A DNA stretch of 64,000 bases from Chloranthus sessilifolius (Eukaryota > Streptophyta > Magnoliopsida > Chloranthales > Chloranthaceae): NCBI GenBank assembly GCA_021018995.1, contig CM037585.1:125454831-125518830 (forward strand), read 5' to 3'. Of this stretch, positions 21,944 to 34,310 are shown piece by piece. A program made the position numbers and the translations under genes. Position 1 is the stretch's first letter; each line of letters begins with the position of its first letter. The notes below the pieces were generated by a model that was not told the origin of the DNA, did not search any database, and saw only the letters and a list, made by a program, of their open reading frames with translations.

Positions 21944-22374
21944 GGTTTAGGGTTTAGGGTTCTTGATCGAAAGATATAGAAAGACCTCAACTTGATATTA
22001 GGCAAACAAAGTTGGCATAGCCAAAACCTTTTAGAAACGAATGAAGAATAAACATAGCCATATTTGCTTCAAGAAGCCCGGAATAAAGGGCTAGATTATA
22101 ATTAGGATTCATGCTAACCAATGTGTCATTTTGTAGTAAATAATTAAAGTATCATCCCAGAAAGATAATGTATAGTGTGCCATGAGAGACTCCAAAGGCA
22201 GGAGACATCTTTCTGGGTTTACAAATCGAACGAAGAATATATGTATTAAACATCTTTGTTTCAATAAGCCAAGAATACATACTGGGATGCTCTATACTCG
22301 ATTTGTAAACCCTGATTAAAGAGAAGTGATCATGCTACGTGATGTATAATCTTGTAGTAAATGAATTAAATTAC
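21944..22374. other. carrier-gene intron sequence with a local duplication
   Basis: Downstream (minus strand) of the 22375-22510 exon. Two segments, about 22040-22160 and 22235-22370, share diverged blocks such as CGAAYGAAGAATA, TTCAAKAAGCC and TTTGTAGTAAATRA and look like an old tandem duplication. No further exon was recognised. Next to the SINE end there are two and a half TTTAGGG units. Confidence 0.45.
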
Positions 22375-22510
22375 CTTGGGAATGACGACACATTGTGATC
22401 GAACTTTGGCAGTGTCAAAACAATGAGAAGCAGCAGCAGCTACGGAACCAGAAAATCCAGCCACCAGACTAGCAGCCAAAGTGGATACAGGGCCAATTTC
22501 TTCAGTTGAC
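22375..22510 (-). CDS. mitochondrial carrier family protein, downstream visible exon
   Basis: The minus strand has an acceptor (TTTTATTCAG) before 22510 and a donor (CCCAAG then GTAATT) after 22375. The exon is 136 bases. Its first base completes an Arg codon split with the exon at 55264-55780, so the two join in frame. The peptide includes TLAASLVAGFSGSVAAAASH, a Gly/Ala-rich transmembrane helix, followed by CFDTAKVRSQ, the carrier signature (family: PxDxx[KR]); the Pro position is Cys. This is the third repeat of a SLC25-type inner-membrane transporter. The substrate is unknown. The exon ends in phase 0, and the next exon was not found in the window. Confidence 0.85.
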
Positions 22511-23179
22511 CTGAATAAAAATATAAAAAAGGGCACTTTTTAATAAAGGTGAACCATGAGTGTTGTTATGCTTTTACATGAATACATGACATTGTTGTCT
22601 AAAAATTATTAGAACTACTGGCCATTTTAAGAACAAAAGTGGAAAGTTGATGTCCCAATTTGTTGTTGAGGAGATTAGTATAGTGTAGTACACCACAAAT
22701 GATAATCCAATTATTCATGTCAAAACATTCAAAAAAGTGGCAAGTTTTCCGTTTACTATGAAACTTATTCAAGATGACTAAATATTCTACATTTCTCAAC
22801 ATTCGACTGAACTAACTTCCGGCATTAAAAGAATAATAATAATTTTGAGCTAGAATGTCATTGCTCATTCATCCTGATTTCTTTATACTTGCAATATTAT
22901 TTCCTTTCTGGTAATCAAAATTTTATCAATCAAATTGAAAAGAATGCAAAGGCACGTCTCTCATCAAACTAGTAGGCTTTTAACCATAATCCGAAGAAAA
23001 AAAAAACCAAAGGAAATTTTATTTACCAACATAAAATGAGTCTCCTTTACACTGCTCCTCATAAACCCACATTAAGTGAATTCTTCACTAGTCCCCCCCT
23101 TTCTGCCAACAGTATCCATCACAGAGTTTGCTTCTCAAAGGACATGCCAAAACTCAATCACCTTGATAGAATTTAAATC
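22511..23179. other. intron sequence without a recognised feature
   Basis: AT-rich, including the expected polypyrimidine region and branch area just before the acceptor (read on minus). No transposon motif is evident. Confidence 0.4.
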
Positions 23180-23437
23180 AAATATTACTCCTTTAAGGGG
23201 GAGAGAAAAAAACAAAGAGAGGGAAAAATAAAGAGATAGCAAAAAAGCTTAGTTAGGGTTAGAGAGCTCTACTAGCTTTTATATTAGCATAAAAGACTAC
23301 TATACCGTTACAACTCACAACCTAATATAACATATTACAAACAATACAATATAACTACACATATCCCAATACTTACCTTCAAGCTGGTACATAAATATCA
23401 ATCACAGCTATCATAAGGTCGCAGGTTCGAGCCCAAC

Positions 23438-23720
23438 TTACCTATCAAAAACAAAAACAAAAATCAACCATACCCAGCTTGACAAACATATCCTAAATAA
23501 GAGTAGGTCCAACCGCTTTAGTGAAAACATCAGCCAATTGCTCAAACAAAGTAACCTCAACATGCTAGTAATCCCGACTTGTACTTTTTCACGAAGTATA
23601 TGTATATCAACCTCAACATACTTAGTATGTTCATTGAATATTCGAAATTTTGAAAATTTGAAATACTCTCCCATGCTCATGTCTCCCCATCGACACTCAG
23701 CAATACCACAATTAAGTTGA
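23438..23720 (-). pseudogene. copia RNase H C-terminal remnant
   Basis: The minus-strand frame reads FNEHTKYVEVDIHILREKVQVGI and then shifts. In other frames the family's ExLADxFTK-type ending is present (EQLADVFTKAV). This is the standard end of copia polyproteins, just before the 3' LTR. Confidence 0.7.
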
Positions 23721-24727
23721 TAGATCCAGGTATCATGTTCAGCCTAGGCGAAGGTTTCTTCAACCTTATTACATAATAAGGAGGCAGACTAGGAGAACAT
23801 AAAAGTTCTACAAATACTTGGGTTCATGGAATTAAACAATCAACCCAAAATAAAGGCATTGTCAGTCTCCCACAATCACCAATCTCAGGTGATCAGGCTT
23901 AGGTTTAGGAAGAGATCCAGTAAGAAGACCCATCATCTTCCTTCCTTGAACATATAACATGATTGCCCTCTTCCATTGTAAATAGTTGGAGTTACAGTTT
24001 AATGGTAGTAGTGCTAGAAGGGAGGTTATCGAAGTTCATACCTCTGTATTTACCCCCATGATGGTGCTAAAAAAATCAGAGAGGACACAGAAAAAAGAAC
24101 CGCACAAAGATTGAGCTGTAAATAACATCAAGAATATGATATATGTCCCTTTAGCAATCGACACCCAATTTGTAAAGGCGGATGAAAAAATCAGACAAGA
24201 AACAAGGGGATTAATATAAAAAAACCATAAAAAGGGCAACAAATCAATGGTAATCAAAAGGAGGAAGATTGCACGAAACATTCCAGGTCGAGACGCTCTG
24301 ATCGCTAATGTGAAACACGCAAAGGAATGAGAAAAAAAACAGCCCTAGCACCATAACCGATCCACAAAAGCATCACAGCAGCTTCAATTCATCGCCAAAT
24401 CAAACAACTATGGAGGCACTTGGTGTGTAATAAGGATCCAAAGCATTCCCAAGAAGAATCGTGTTGAGACGAGGTCACCCAGTAAGCCGATTTCCAGAAA
24501 CCGTTAATTTGGACAATGAACCCAGTGACATAGATGCTCTCGAAAACCTAGTAGATGAGCTCGATTGACGATGCTGTAGAAGAATAAAAGGATCACCATA
24601 AAAAAAAAAACTGATCCAAGGCATGTAGCTCTCGTGTCAAACAAGTTCACCTGGCTGACGTCAGCGTGACGTAATGCTGACATCAACGAGAGGGAGGACA
24701 ACGATGGGTTAGGTCTTCGTAGGAGTC

Positions 24728-25000
24728 TCTGATACCACTTGGTGTTGAAAAGATGAGTTTCTATGTGAGATTAGGGTTTTAATGCATGTAATTAGGTTTA
24801 GGGTTAGAAGAGAGATAATTAGAGAACAAAATAAATTGGCTTAATGAGAATAATGGTCTCATTAGCCTTTATATTAAACCCATTATTACATACAACCCCA
24901 AAACTACGAACCACACACCAAAACTAAAATAGTAATGATTAATAATGCTAACATAAAGAATCATCTCCAATACAAAAAAATAATCAATCACTAATCAACA
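24728..25000 (-). mobile_element. copia LTR with adjoining primer-binding site
   Basis: At 24728-24743 the minus strand reads AAGTGGTATCAGAGAC, an initiator-Met primer site, directly after an LTR-like block with AGGGTTTTAATGC and a TAATATAAAGGC TATA-like segment. On its other side is a GC-rich leader with paired CTGACGTCAG-type words, as in the related elements at 25380 and 26620. Confidence 0.6.
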
Positions 25001-25715
25001 ACAAAAAATAAGCCTAAAAATACTTCAGAAATAAGCTTTATGTCTGAAGACAGCATGTAATCAGTGAACTGAGACATTTTGCAAGGACAGAAGATCACAC
25101 AACTCACTTAAATCAATCTGATAACCCCTAAGTCCATTGGAAACGTTTCCTCCATGAAAACCAACCTTCAACAAGCCACAATCTGAAGCTCCAAGGTGCA
25201 TAGAGTCCGGAAGCACGCAAAATTGTGAAATTAGCCAGGAAGAAGACGACTAAAAAATCATTCGAATCTTTATAACAACAGGCTCAAAACGAGTTGGAGC
25301 AAGAATAAAAATACTCCGTATTTAATTTGATCTAGCTAGTACCCTTTTTGGTTAATTTTGAGGTCAAAATATTGACTTGGTTGACATCAGCATGACATCA
25401 TGCTGATGTCTGTGATGATGACAGGACATGATAGGTCAAAATGGATGACAAGTCCTGGATATTAACAAGACTTTAATGATGTGATGATTAGGGTTTGAGA
25501 AAGATGGTTGAAATATTAGAATTTATTGTTGAGGTTAGGTAGAGAGGAGAACGAGAGAAAGAGAGCGAAAGAGGTTAGTTAGGGTTAGAGAGCCCTACTA
25601 GCTTTTATGTTAGTAGATTACTATACCCTTACAACTCACACACCCAGTATAACATAGTACACACCAAATAATATACACATATCCCACTAATATAATCCTA
25701 GTCTAGCAATTTCTT

Positions 25716-26640
25716 CGCAGCCACTTTCATAGACTATCCCCATTTAATGGATCTCGAGCAAACTTTAGGAAATTATTCCATCATGGTCCTAATTAGTCCT
25801 TTCAGTTCACTTGGACTCAGATTTTCAATAGAACACCCACCAAAGTTGAGCTTAAAAATTACTTACAGTGGTTCTTGCCAAACTCGCCTATTGCTCTACT
25901 TCATCACCCCACTCTACATCGTTCTCTTTCCTCCTTTTAATACTAAGTTATTACGTCCAAATGCTCTCTATGAATTTTAATAATACGTAAAGGTTGCACC
26001 ATGGAGACCTAGAGGATGAAGTTGATGATGTCAACAAAAAGGTGGAGATTATGACAAGTCGTCGTCGAATACACAGCTGAGGGTGATAAAATATCTAAGG
26101 ATGACTAGTCTCATACCGATAGATGATTTTAGAGATAGACTTTGTCGACCATTGGTATACCAATAGAACCATGAAAAAAGTTTTACAGCACGTTGTGCAC
26201 ATCTTTGATCAATCCAAGTAGTCCAACTAGAATCCCATCATTGGCACGATTTGCCAAAAATCACGCCTATGAGAGGATTGGAACCATCCAATCACTGCAC
26301 TCTTGAAAAAATGCAAACTGTCAATTAGAGTGCATAGACCTAACTTTACGAATCCCCAACATGTGTTTGGCCCCCTGGTAGAGCTCCCCAAAGGAGCTTC
26401 GACTTTGATCTTGGATTGCTCAAAAGTTGTGCATCGTCCACAATGGTGAGAACCCAAACTTGGATTGACTGATGTCTTCGATCTAGGGTTTTCAAGTCAA
26501 GATCCCTTAGAAACTACCAAACTGTACACCAATTCATGAGGGCTTCAAAATTAAAGATGAAGAGGATTGAAATCCGAGTAAAACCATGTAATTTTTTCTT
26601 CAATCCAAGGTCAACTGGTTGACCTTTCTGATGTCAGTGT
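25716..26640. other. intron sequence, probably copia leader remnants
   Basis: No coding motif is retained. The segment 26220-26640 resembles the leader region of the related copia elements (GATGTCAGTGTTGATG near the primer site). Open frames here are short and unsupported. Confidence 0.35.
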
Positions 26641-26650
26641 TGATGAGGAT

Positions 26651-27038
26651 GATGCCAACAGAAGGGAAAAAATTTGTCAATCTAAGCTATGATACCAAGT
26701 TGAGTTTAATGGTGGTTAGAAAATTAGGGTTACATTGGAAGACGAAGGAGAAAAAAAGAGATGGGAAAATTAGGGTTAAGCATTGCATAGTCAAGCCCTT
26801 CTATATAGTATATATATTCCATATACAATATCCCACATATATCGGGACAGGGAAAAAAATTGTCAATCTAAGCTATGATAGCAAGTTGAGTTTAATGGTG
26901 GTTAGGAAATTAGGGTTAGGGTGGAAGACGAAGGAGAATAGAAGAGATGGGAAAATTAGGGTTAAGCATTGCATCCTCAAACCCTTCTATATAGTATATA
27001 TATTCCATATACAATATCCCACATATATCGGGACAGCC
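26651..27038 (-). repeat. 186-bp tandem duplication of a copia LTR end and primer site
   Basis: TGTCAATCTAAGCTATGATA occurs at 26675 and again at 26861, and the following 160 bases are repeated almost exactly. The minus strand reads ACTCAACTTGGTATCATAGC, an LTR end plus primer site. The duplication creates a plus-strand frame of 143 codons with two near-identical halves, which is not a gene. Confidence 0.85.
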
Positions 27039-27209
27039 GAAAACAAATAAAAGCTATTACAACTTAACTGAACTACTACGCACACAATCAATGTATATAG
27101 TTGCACACCAACATATCTAACACTTATTCTAACAACCATCCAGTTTCATCAAGCACTAGTGATTCTTACAGAAAATGGATGACATGGCCAAGTTTGTACT
27201 GTAGAGTTA

Positions 27210-27423
27210 TGTAATTACATTAGTGGGTGTGACAGTAGCTATGATTGGGTGTGTGTGTAGTAATGTTAGTCTAAATATCGTGATGTAATATGTTTCATAT
27301 AGAAGGTATTAATGCATTCAGAAGAGGGCGTAGAACTCAACCCTAATTTCTCCATCTCTATTCTTCGTCTACTTCTCCTTCTTCCTCACCTAACCCTAAC
27401 CAATTTTAGTTTCACTAAATTTA
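27210..27423 (+). mobile_element. 5' LTR of the intronic copia element
   Basis: It starts TGTAATTACATT and ends just before the primer site. It aligns with 54779-55025 except for a length difference in the middle, where the 3' LTR has about 30 extra bases. Confidence 0.8.
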
Positions 27424-27426
27424 ACT

Positions 27427-27438
27427 TGGTATCAGAGC
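27427..27438 (+). promoter_or_regulatory. copia primer-binding site
   Basis: TGGTATCAGAGC, the exact initiator-Met-tRNA complement, three bases after the LTR. Confidence 0.9.
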
Positions 27439-27558
27439 AAAGATTCGCTTCAACAATAGTATACAACTGCTGACGTCACCCCCTAGTTGCTGATTCCATC
27501 GCTGATGTCACATTGTCATCAGCATAGTCCAAGTTTGACCTTGGAATCATGTTCTGAT

Positions 27559-30500
27559 CAATGTTTTTAAAACCGGACCAGACCTGCCGGTTGAACCAGA
27601 ACTGAACCAAACTACAGTCCGGTTGTGTAATAAGCTACTTGTTCTATTAAACCACTATAAACCTTTAAACTGGACAGTTTGACCGCTAAACCACTCAAAC
27701 CAGACTGGTTATAGAACCGCGGTTCGTAATATTTCTACAACGAGAATCAAGAATCTAATATCTTTAAAATCAGAGCAAAAGATATTGGGTGGGTTGTGTT
27801 ATATACCACCGATAAACTAGTGAAGAAAACGCGCATAGGAAACCGTTGACTATCTTGAATCAGACGATGAAGATCGCTTTTCATCCCAATCTTTCACAAA
27901 TTGATCTTGAGATCATGACACACCTATCCTACGGCTATATCTTGATTCCACGTGGCACACATCTGCAAAAGTAAGCGTGTTATTCAAGGTAACTAACGAT
28001 TTTCAATAGAGGACAAGAGCATGTTCTTCACCGCTACCTTATTGGACACGGAAGCAATACAATTATGACTTTATGGGAATAGGAAGGCAACTTTTGTTTC
28101 GACTCAGTATGCGTAATTTTTTGATGACTGGATTACATGCGAAATTCACTTTGGATGTAAAATTTGAGTGTAAAATGGTTGTTCTTTTGGCTACAAAATC
28201 TCCTTGTAAAATCCACTTTTTGAAATATTTTTTACATTACAACCAAAAGAGCAACTTGTGTAATATATTTAAATTCATGTGAAAAATTGGCATTCCTTAT
28301 TCACCATTGCTAGTATCCAACTTCATTGGCATGACGGGCAATGGTGGATCTATGATTTTTTTGATGGGGAATCTCATGAAGATCGATTGGGCCCAACTTC
28401 TTAGTCCTTAAAGTGCCTTAAAGATTTTATTTAACAATGGAGGGTCCTGGACCCCCCATCAAATAAAGTGGCTCTGCCACTGATGATGGACCTGTCCGAT
28501 GTAATCAAAATCTCATGTGTGCCATCTCGGTCCTGCCATTGATTCCCCAGTGGTTTACATTTGATCGTAGCCCATCAAGGTATTGAAGTCCAACATCAAT
28601 GTATTAAAGTCCAATATGCCCACAAAATGGTGTTTTCTTTGGATTTGAATCATAAACATCAATGTGTTTAGTACAACATCTATTCAGTCTCCAATTATAT
28701 GCCTGGTTTTAAACTTCATCTATCAGATGGTTCACAGATCAGATTGAGGGGGAAGATATTGGGCCAACAGATCACTAAAGTAGCTTTTAAAAGTTGTTGG
28801 ATATTTGTATTCAACATAAGATTTGGTCTCCACAACCAAGTTTTTCATTGTTAGATCAGTGACTGCCTTACATGGGATGATGGAGATCTTTTTTTCGACC
28901 CAATCTTCCACAGAACAAACCTGAGATCATGACCCTCCTATTGGACAGTCATAGACTACCACATCACTTGCCAATGAGAGTAAGAACACATATTTTTTTA
29001 CCTTTTTTCATGGGAAAGCTAGGTTTAAGTAGGGTACGTCGGAGGAGATGAGAGATGATTCTAGGCCATTTGGTGATGCTTTCAAGCTCAAGCTGCCGAA
29101 GCTCCTCAAACGAGTAACAATTCCTTAGCCATTTTCAATTTTAGCTTTTATTTGATTTTGATAACACTAATGTATGCAGCCAAAGTAGCATTGGCCATTA
29201 AAATTTCTGAAGAAAATTTCTCATTACCTCATTGTTTTTGTCCCAACTCGGTCCATTCAACCAGATCATGACCATTAGCTGAAGAGAAGCTGCTTCGGAA
29301 TTTCATCAAACACTTTTCAGGCATACTTCTCAAGCAAGAGTGACAACAATAAAATAGAGTTCATCCCAAGCAAGTAAGAATAGTCTTGAAAAAATTTAGA
29401 AAAAACAAATAGCAAAAGCAAGAACAGAGGATGAATATGTAGTTGTATAGCTGTAAGAAATCTAATGGCTCCTTCGTGAGCATCAATGGTTGCTTCAAGA
29501 TCTGAGATGTTGTTTGAAGAAGGTCCAATTTCTGTGAATGTATGGTGTTTGAGGAGGAAGATGGGGCTTTTTGGTGGTTGCCTTCTTTAAAAGGTATTTA
29601 TTGCTACTGTAAAAGGGTTGTGAGCCAGTGTAAAAAATTGATCCGTTCGATAGTCGTTGCAAGAGACACAGGTAATATTTGGGCATTATGAGGCAAGGAC
29701 TTCGTAAGTCAAAAAAATTGCCTGTAATATGAACAATGCTTTACACGGGCGCTTTACATCCAAACGAACGTAAAAGACTCTTAATTTTTTCAACCGTTGG
29801 TGTAAAATATCTCCAAATACACATAAAATCAAAGTTTTACATTGAAATGAACGTCCACGAAGAGTTTCCTCCTGACTCCTCTCATTGTCTGTTATGTCTT
29901 ATCAAAAGCAAAAAAAACTGTGAAAGCAATAGTCGCCCCCTTCTTCATTGGCTCCCCAGTCCCCACTAAAGGCGTTTGGTACTTATCTCTTCCTCTACTT
30001 TTTTCCATTGGAAATTAATACTAGCGAAGGGATTGAAAACTTTTTAGCCCCTAGAACGACTTTGAATCTCAACCTGGCATAAAGAGCGTAATGGCGAGCA
30101 AGACAGTTATTGAAGAGACTGATAGGAGCATTGGATGGATTATGATGCTTGTATACCCTTGAATGCAATAAATTCGTTCTACTTTCAGCCTATGATAGAT
30201 GCAATTGAATCTGGTTACAAAACTCCATCTTATCACGATTTAAGAGGAATTTTTTTAAAAAAAGAGTATGACATGGTGAAGGAAATGGTTGAGTCATTTA
30301 GAATAACATGGAGGGAAACATGGTGCACTATAATAACTGATGGTTGGACGGATACCAAACAAAGGAAATTAATAAATTTTCTAGTTTACTGTCGTAGAGG
30401 AACTGTTTTTTTAAAATCAGTTGATGCTACAGATGCATCCGCAACAGCGAAATATCTATCAGTTATTAATGGAAGTGATTGAGTATGTTGGTCCATAAGA

Positions 30501-33008
30501 TGTGGTTCAAATTGTTATAGATAATGCAGCAAACTATGTTGCTACAGGGAGAATGTTGATGACACACTTTCCTAAGTTATTTTGGACCCCCTGTGCAGCA
30601 CATTGCATTGATTTGATGCTTGAAGATTTTAAAAATTAGATTATATAAAAGATGTTGATAATCGACGAGTTGTAACCAAATTTATTTATAATCATAACAC
30701 AGTGTTGGCATTGATGAGGAAACATAATAATGGTTGAGAATGGATTAGGCAGGGTATAACACGTTTTGCAACAAATTTTTTAACATTACAAAGCTTGATG
30801 AAAATAAAGATAGACTTTGAAGCATGGTGGTGAGTAAAGACTGGATTGATTGCAAGTGATCAAAGGCGAGTAATGGGGTGTTTCTTACTAACATAATTTT
30901 AAGTCTTAATTTTTTGTATGCATGCAATAATATGGTGCTTAAGATTTCTGAACCACTTGTGAAAGTGTTGCGGCTTGTTGACAACGATGTGAAGCCTACT
31001 ATGGGCTACATCTATGAATCATTTACTATGGCAAAGATAGCAATAAAAAATGCATTTAATGGTAAAAAAGATGACTACTTGCCCTACATAAATATTGTCA
31101 AGGAGCGTTGGGACAAACACCTTTAGAGACCCTTGCATACTGCTGCATATTATTTAAATCCAAGTTTGTTCAATAATTCTCTAAGCTATTTCAATAATCG
31201 TGAGATCTGCAATGGAGTTTTGGATTGTATTGAAAAGTTATATGATGATAATGACCAAGTGCAAACGCTGATTGATCAAGAACTTAAGCCATATCGAGAG
31301 GCTACAGGGTACTTTGCACGACCACTTGTTGTTAAGCGTCGCAACAGCTCAGAACCAGGTAAGAACTATAATTGATTTCTTTTGTTAATAAATGTTACAC
31401 AATTATTAATTAAATTTTGATAATACTATTCGTATCTCTATGACATTATCCTTTATTATAGCTGATTGGTGAATGATGTATGCGGGCTGAGTTCCAAATT
31501 TACAACATATGGCTATATAGATCCTTAGTCAAACCTGCAACTCATCTAGGTATGAGCGCAATTGGAGCGTATTTGAACGCATATATATACTAAACAAAGA
31601 TATAGATTGGAGCATCAGAGACTCAATGACCTTGTATACATTCATTATAACTTACGTTCGGTAAAGAGGTTGGTAATTTAATGTATAGTTAAACTTCTTT
31701 TCATTCTAATTCTCGATTTCTCATATTAAATTATTATTCATTGTTATTAATTATTCAATATTATTTTAGGAAAGAGCATCGTGTGAGGTGTTATGATCCT
31801 ATCTCCTTAGAAAATATTGACGTAGGTGGAGATTATTGGGTGGCGGAGCTGGAACCTCCTTTACTTGAGCCGGATGAAATTGAAAATTGGTTGGATTTGA
31901 ATCAACCGCCAAAGGATCAATTGCATAAAGAAGATGAAATATTTCAAGGTAATATTGATTATTTTATTTATATTTGAAGATTATAATTCATAGAATTTAG
32001 TTCTCTATAATGTTAACCTATTAATTTATTATGATGAAATTAAATTATTAATATTTATGATTAATTGTTAATTTATTATGATTAATTTGTTAATATTTCA
32101 TTTTTTCTTTAGCTTATGTAGAGTATGAAGGGGGTCCACCGGGTAAATGAGTTTGTACAATTTATAAATCGTGATTTTCTTTACATTAGTACATTATAAT
32201 TAAAATTCAATACATTAATTTTTTTTAGGTGATCCGGAGACGCAAGATTCAAGTCATCAACTTGGAGATCCATACTACGACACTACTCAAGAGGATAAAA
32301 TGGAGATTTGAAAATTTATAATTTTTTTATGGCAAGAAATTTGCATGATTATAAACTTTTTAATGGTCTTTTCAAGTTCTAACTTTTGACTGCCAAAATT
32401 AGAATTACCGTGTTAACGGAAAATTTTAGATTCAATATAGTTAATGGTGGTTAGTATATATTAATCATATAATTGTTGAATTATTTTGATATTTGCGTTA
32501 TTTAATTGATAACTACGTTAGTTTGATGATTGATGAACGTATAAGTACATAAATATCAAATGATGATAGTGGAATTTTCATAAATGAATGTTAATGGTAC
32601 AATATTCCATGAATGCAAGTATTATTTATTTATTAATAATATTGGACAATAAAAAAAAAATTCTCTACATATCAATATGATACATATTTAAATAGATTGA
32701 TACACAGTAATTTATTTATTAAATTTTACATAATTTTTTTTTACTATTTTTTCAATTTTTTATAGTTCATATTTTTTATTTAATTTTTTACAATTTTATT
32801 AGTGATATTACGGTTCTTCCACGGTCTGACCGTGGTTGAACCAGTCTCTTTTACGATTTGAATTCTAATCCGGTTTTAAAAAATTAATTTTAATTAATCA
32901 ATTTATTAATGTTGTCACGGTTCAATCATTGTCTGACCACGGTTGAACCAATTTGAACCGAACTAGTTACGGTTCGAGCTACGGTCCGGTCCGGTTTTAA
33001 AAACATTG
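27559..33008 (+). mobile_element. hAT transposon, copy A (5450 bp)
   Basis: The ends CAATGTTTTTAAAACCGG and CCGGTTTTAAAAACATTG form terminal inverted repeats. A perfect 8-bp target duplication, GTTCTGAT, lies at 27551-27558 and 33009-33016. Inside is a plus-strand transposase pseudogene with DUF659 and hAT-dimerisation regions. Compared with copy B it lacks about 1.1 kb at 30020, including the BED zinc finger. It lies in the leader of the copia element. Confidence 0.95.
30091..32311 (+). pseudogene. hAT transposase, copy A
   Basis: The frame starts at the ATG at 30091 (MASKTVIEE). It has the DUF659 region (YRTPSYHDLR-like, then TWCTIITDGWTD and NFLVYC), a middle region around 30530-31130 (DNAANYV, then CAAHCIDLML), and a hAT-dimerisation-like segment near 31560-31660 (RNWSVFERI). 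The C-terminus appears split: a donor-like GTAATA after 31947 and short exons at about 32113-32143 and 32230-32311, ending at TGA. Frames break repeatedly, and the N-terminal zinc finger seen in copy B is deleted. The protein would cut and move hAT ends in the nucleus; this copy cannot. Confidence 0.85.
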
Positions 33009-33016
33009 GTTCTGAT

Positions 33017-33572
33017 CATCGGGGATTGATCGAAATCTCACTGGGAGCCACTCTTCCCGATACCATATGACGACAAAAGAGATGTGTATTGACATCGTCT
33101 TCAACCTCTCGTTGTTTTTCCTTTTTTTTGCCGGAATAGTTGCAGAGGGTCTTTGCTGCTGCAGATCTCTTTAAATCCTTTATGTAGAAGGTTTCTGTGA
33201 TGTAAGCCTTCATTGGAGGGTGCCCTGTAAAGTGAGTTTTATCGCTGGAACTGTCACCGGGAACCTGCAACTGTCACGAAAACCGGCAATTGTCGCTATA
33301 AACCTTCAAGATTTGGTCCTAGTACCTCGAAGACAACAGCCAAGGTAGTTTTGATGCATTAGAACCCTTACTACAAACTATTTTTTGATGATTTTTGTTG
33401 TCACTATACCTAAAACTCCCCGGAAAACTACAAAATGTTTGATTCCGGTATTCCTTGATGTCAGTGGTGTTTGAATCTTTTTTTTCTCCTCATTTGGATG
33501 GTGCTATAGATCAGCTTATGCATTTTTTTTTGTTGAGGTCCGATATATATGGCTGCGGACAGTGTTGCCTTT
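33017..33572 (+). other. copia leader between the two hAT copies
   Basis: With the hAT elements removed this joins 27558 and 47531. No gene. It includes a run of T and AC-rich stretches typical of an untranslated leader. Confidence 0.6.
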
Positions 33573-34310
33573 GTTTAAACCAATGTTTTTAAAACCAGAC
33601 CGAAGCTCGAACCGTAAAAGGGACTGGTTCGATTCAAACTGGTTCAACAACTTCCAGACCGTGGTTAAACCGTGACAACATTAATAAATTGATTAATTAA
33701 AATTAATTTTTTTAAACCGGATCTGAATTCAAACCGTAAAAGAGACTGGTGTGGTTCATACTGGTTCAACCGTGGTCAGACCGCGGAAGAACCGTAACAT
33801 CACTAATAAAATTGTAAAAAATTAGACAAAAAATATAAATTATAAAAAATTGTAAAAATAGTAAAAAAAAATTTATGTAAAATTTAATACATAAATTACT
33901 TTGTATCAATCTATTTAAATATGTATCATATTCATATGTAGAGAAAAAAAATAAAAAAATTATTATCCAATATTATTAATAAATAATACTTGCATTCATG
34001 GAAGATTGTACCATTAACATTTATTCATGAAAATTTCACTACCATCATTTGATATATGTACTCATACATTTGTCAATCATCAAACTAACACACTTATCAA
34101 TTAAATAAAGCAACTATCAAAATAATTCAACAATTATAAGATTAATATATATTAACCGTCATTAGCAATATTGAATCTAAAATTTCGTTAATACGTTAAT
34201 TCTAATTTTTGCAGTCAAAAGTTAGAACTTGAAAACACCATTAAAAAATTTATAATCATACAACTTTCTCTCCATAAGAAAATTACAAGTTTTCAAATCT
34301 CCATTTAATC

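Larger units (their letters stand above)
23180..25715 (-). mobile_element. decayed minus-strand copia element(s) with LTR-like ends
   Basis: Two related LTR-like blocks, about 23200-23370 and 25550-25715, share TTAGTTAGGGTTAGAGAG, CTACTAGCTTTTAT, ACTATACC and ACACATATCCCA. Between them lie a copia RNase H end (23440-23720) and, at 24720-25000, another LTR with a primer site, so more than one element is layered here. Internal coding sequence is mostly gone. Exact borders are uncertain. Confidence 0.6.

Noticed and set aside
21944-21961. Telomere-type TTTAGGG units
   Set aside because: Only about two and a half units next to a SINE; too short for telomeric or interstitial telomeric DNA.
26619-27050. 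Duplicated-domain protein of 143 residues
   Set aside because: Both halves are translations of a duplicated LTR end containing a primer-binding site.
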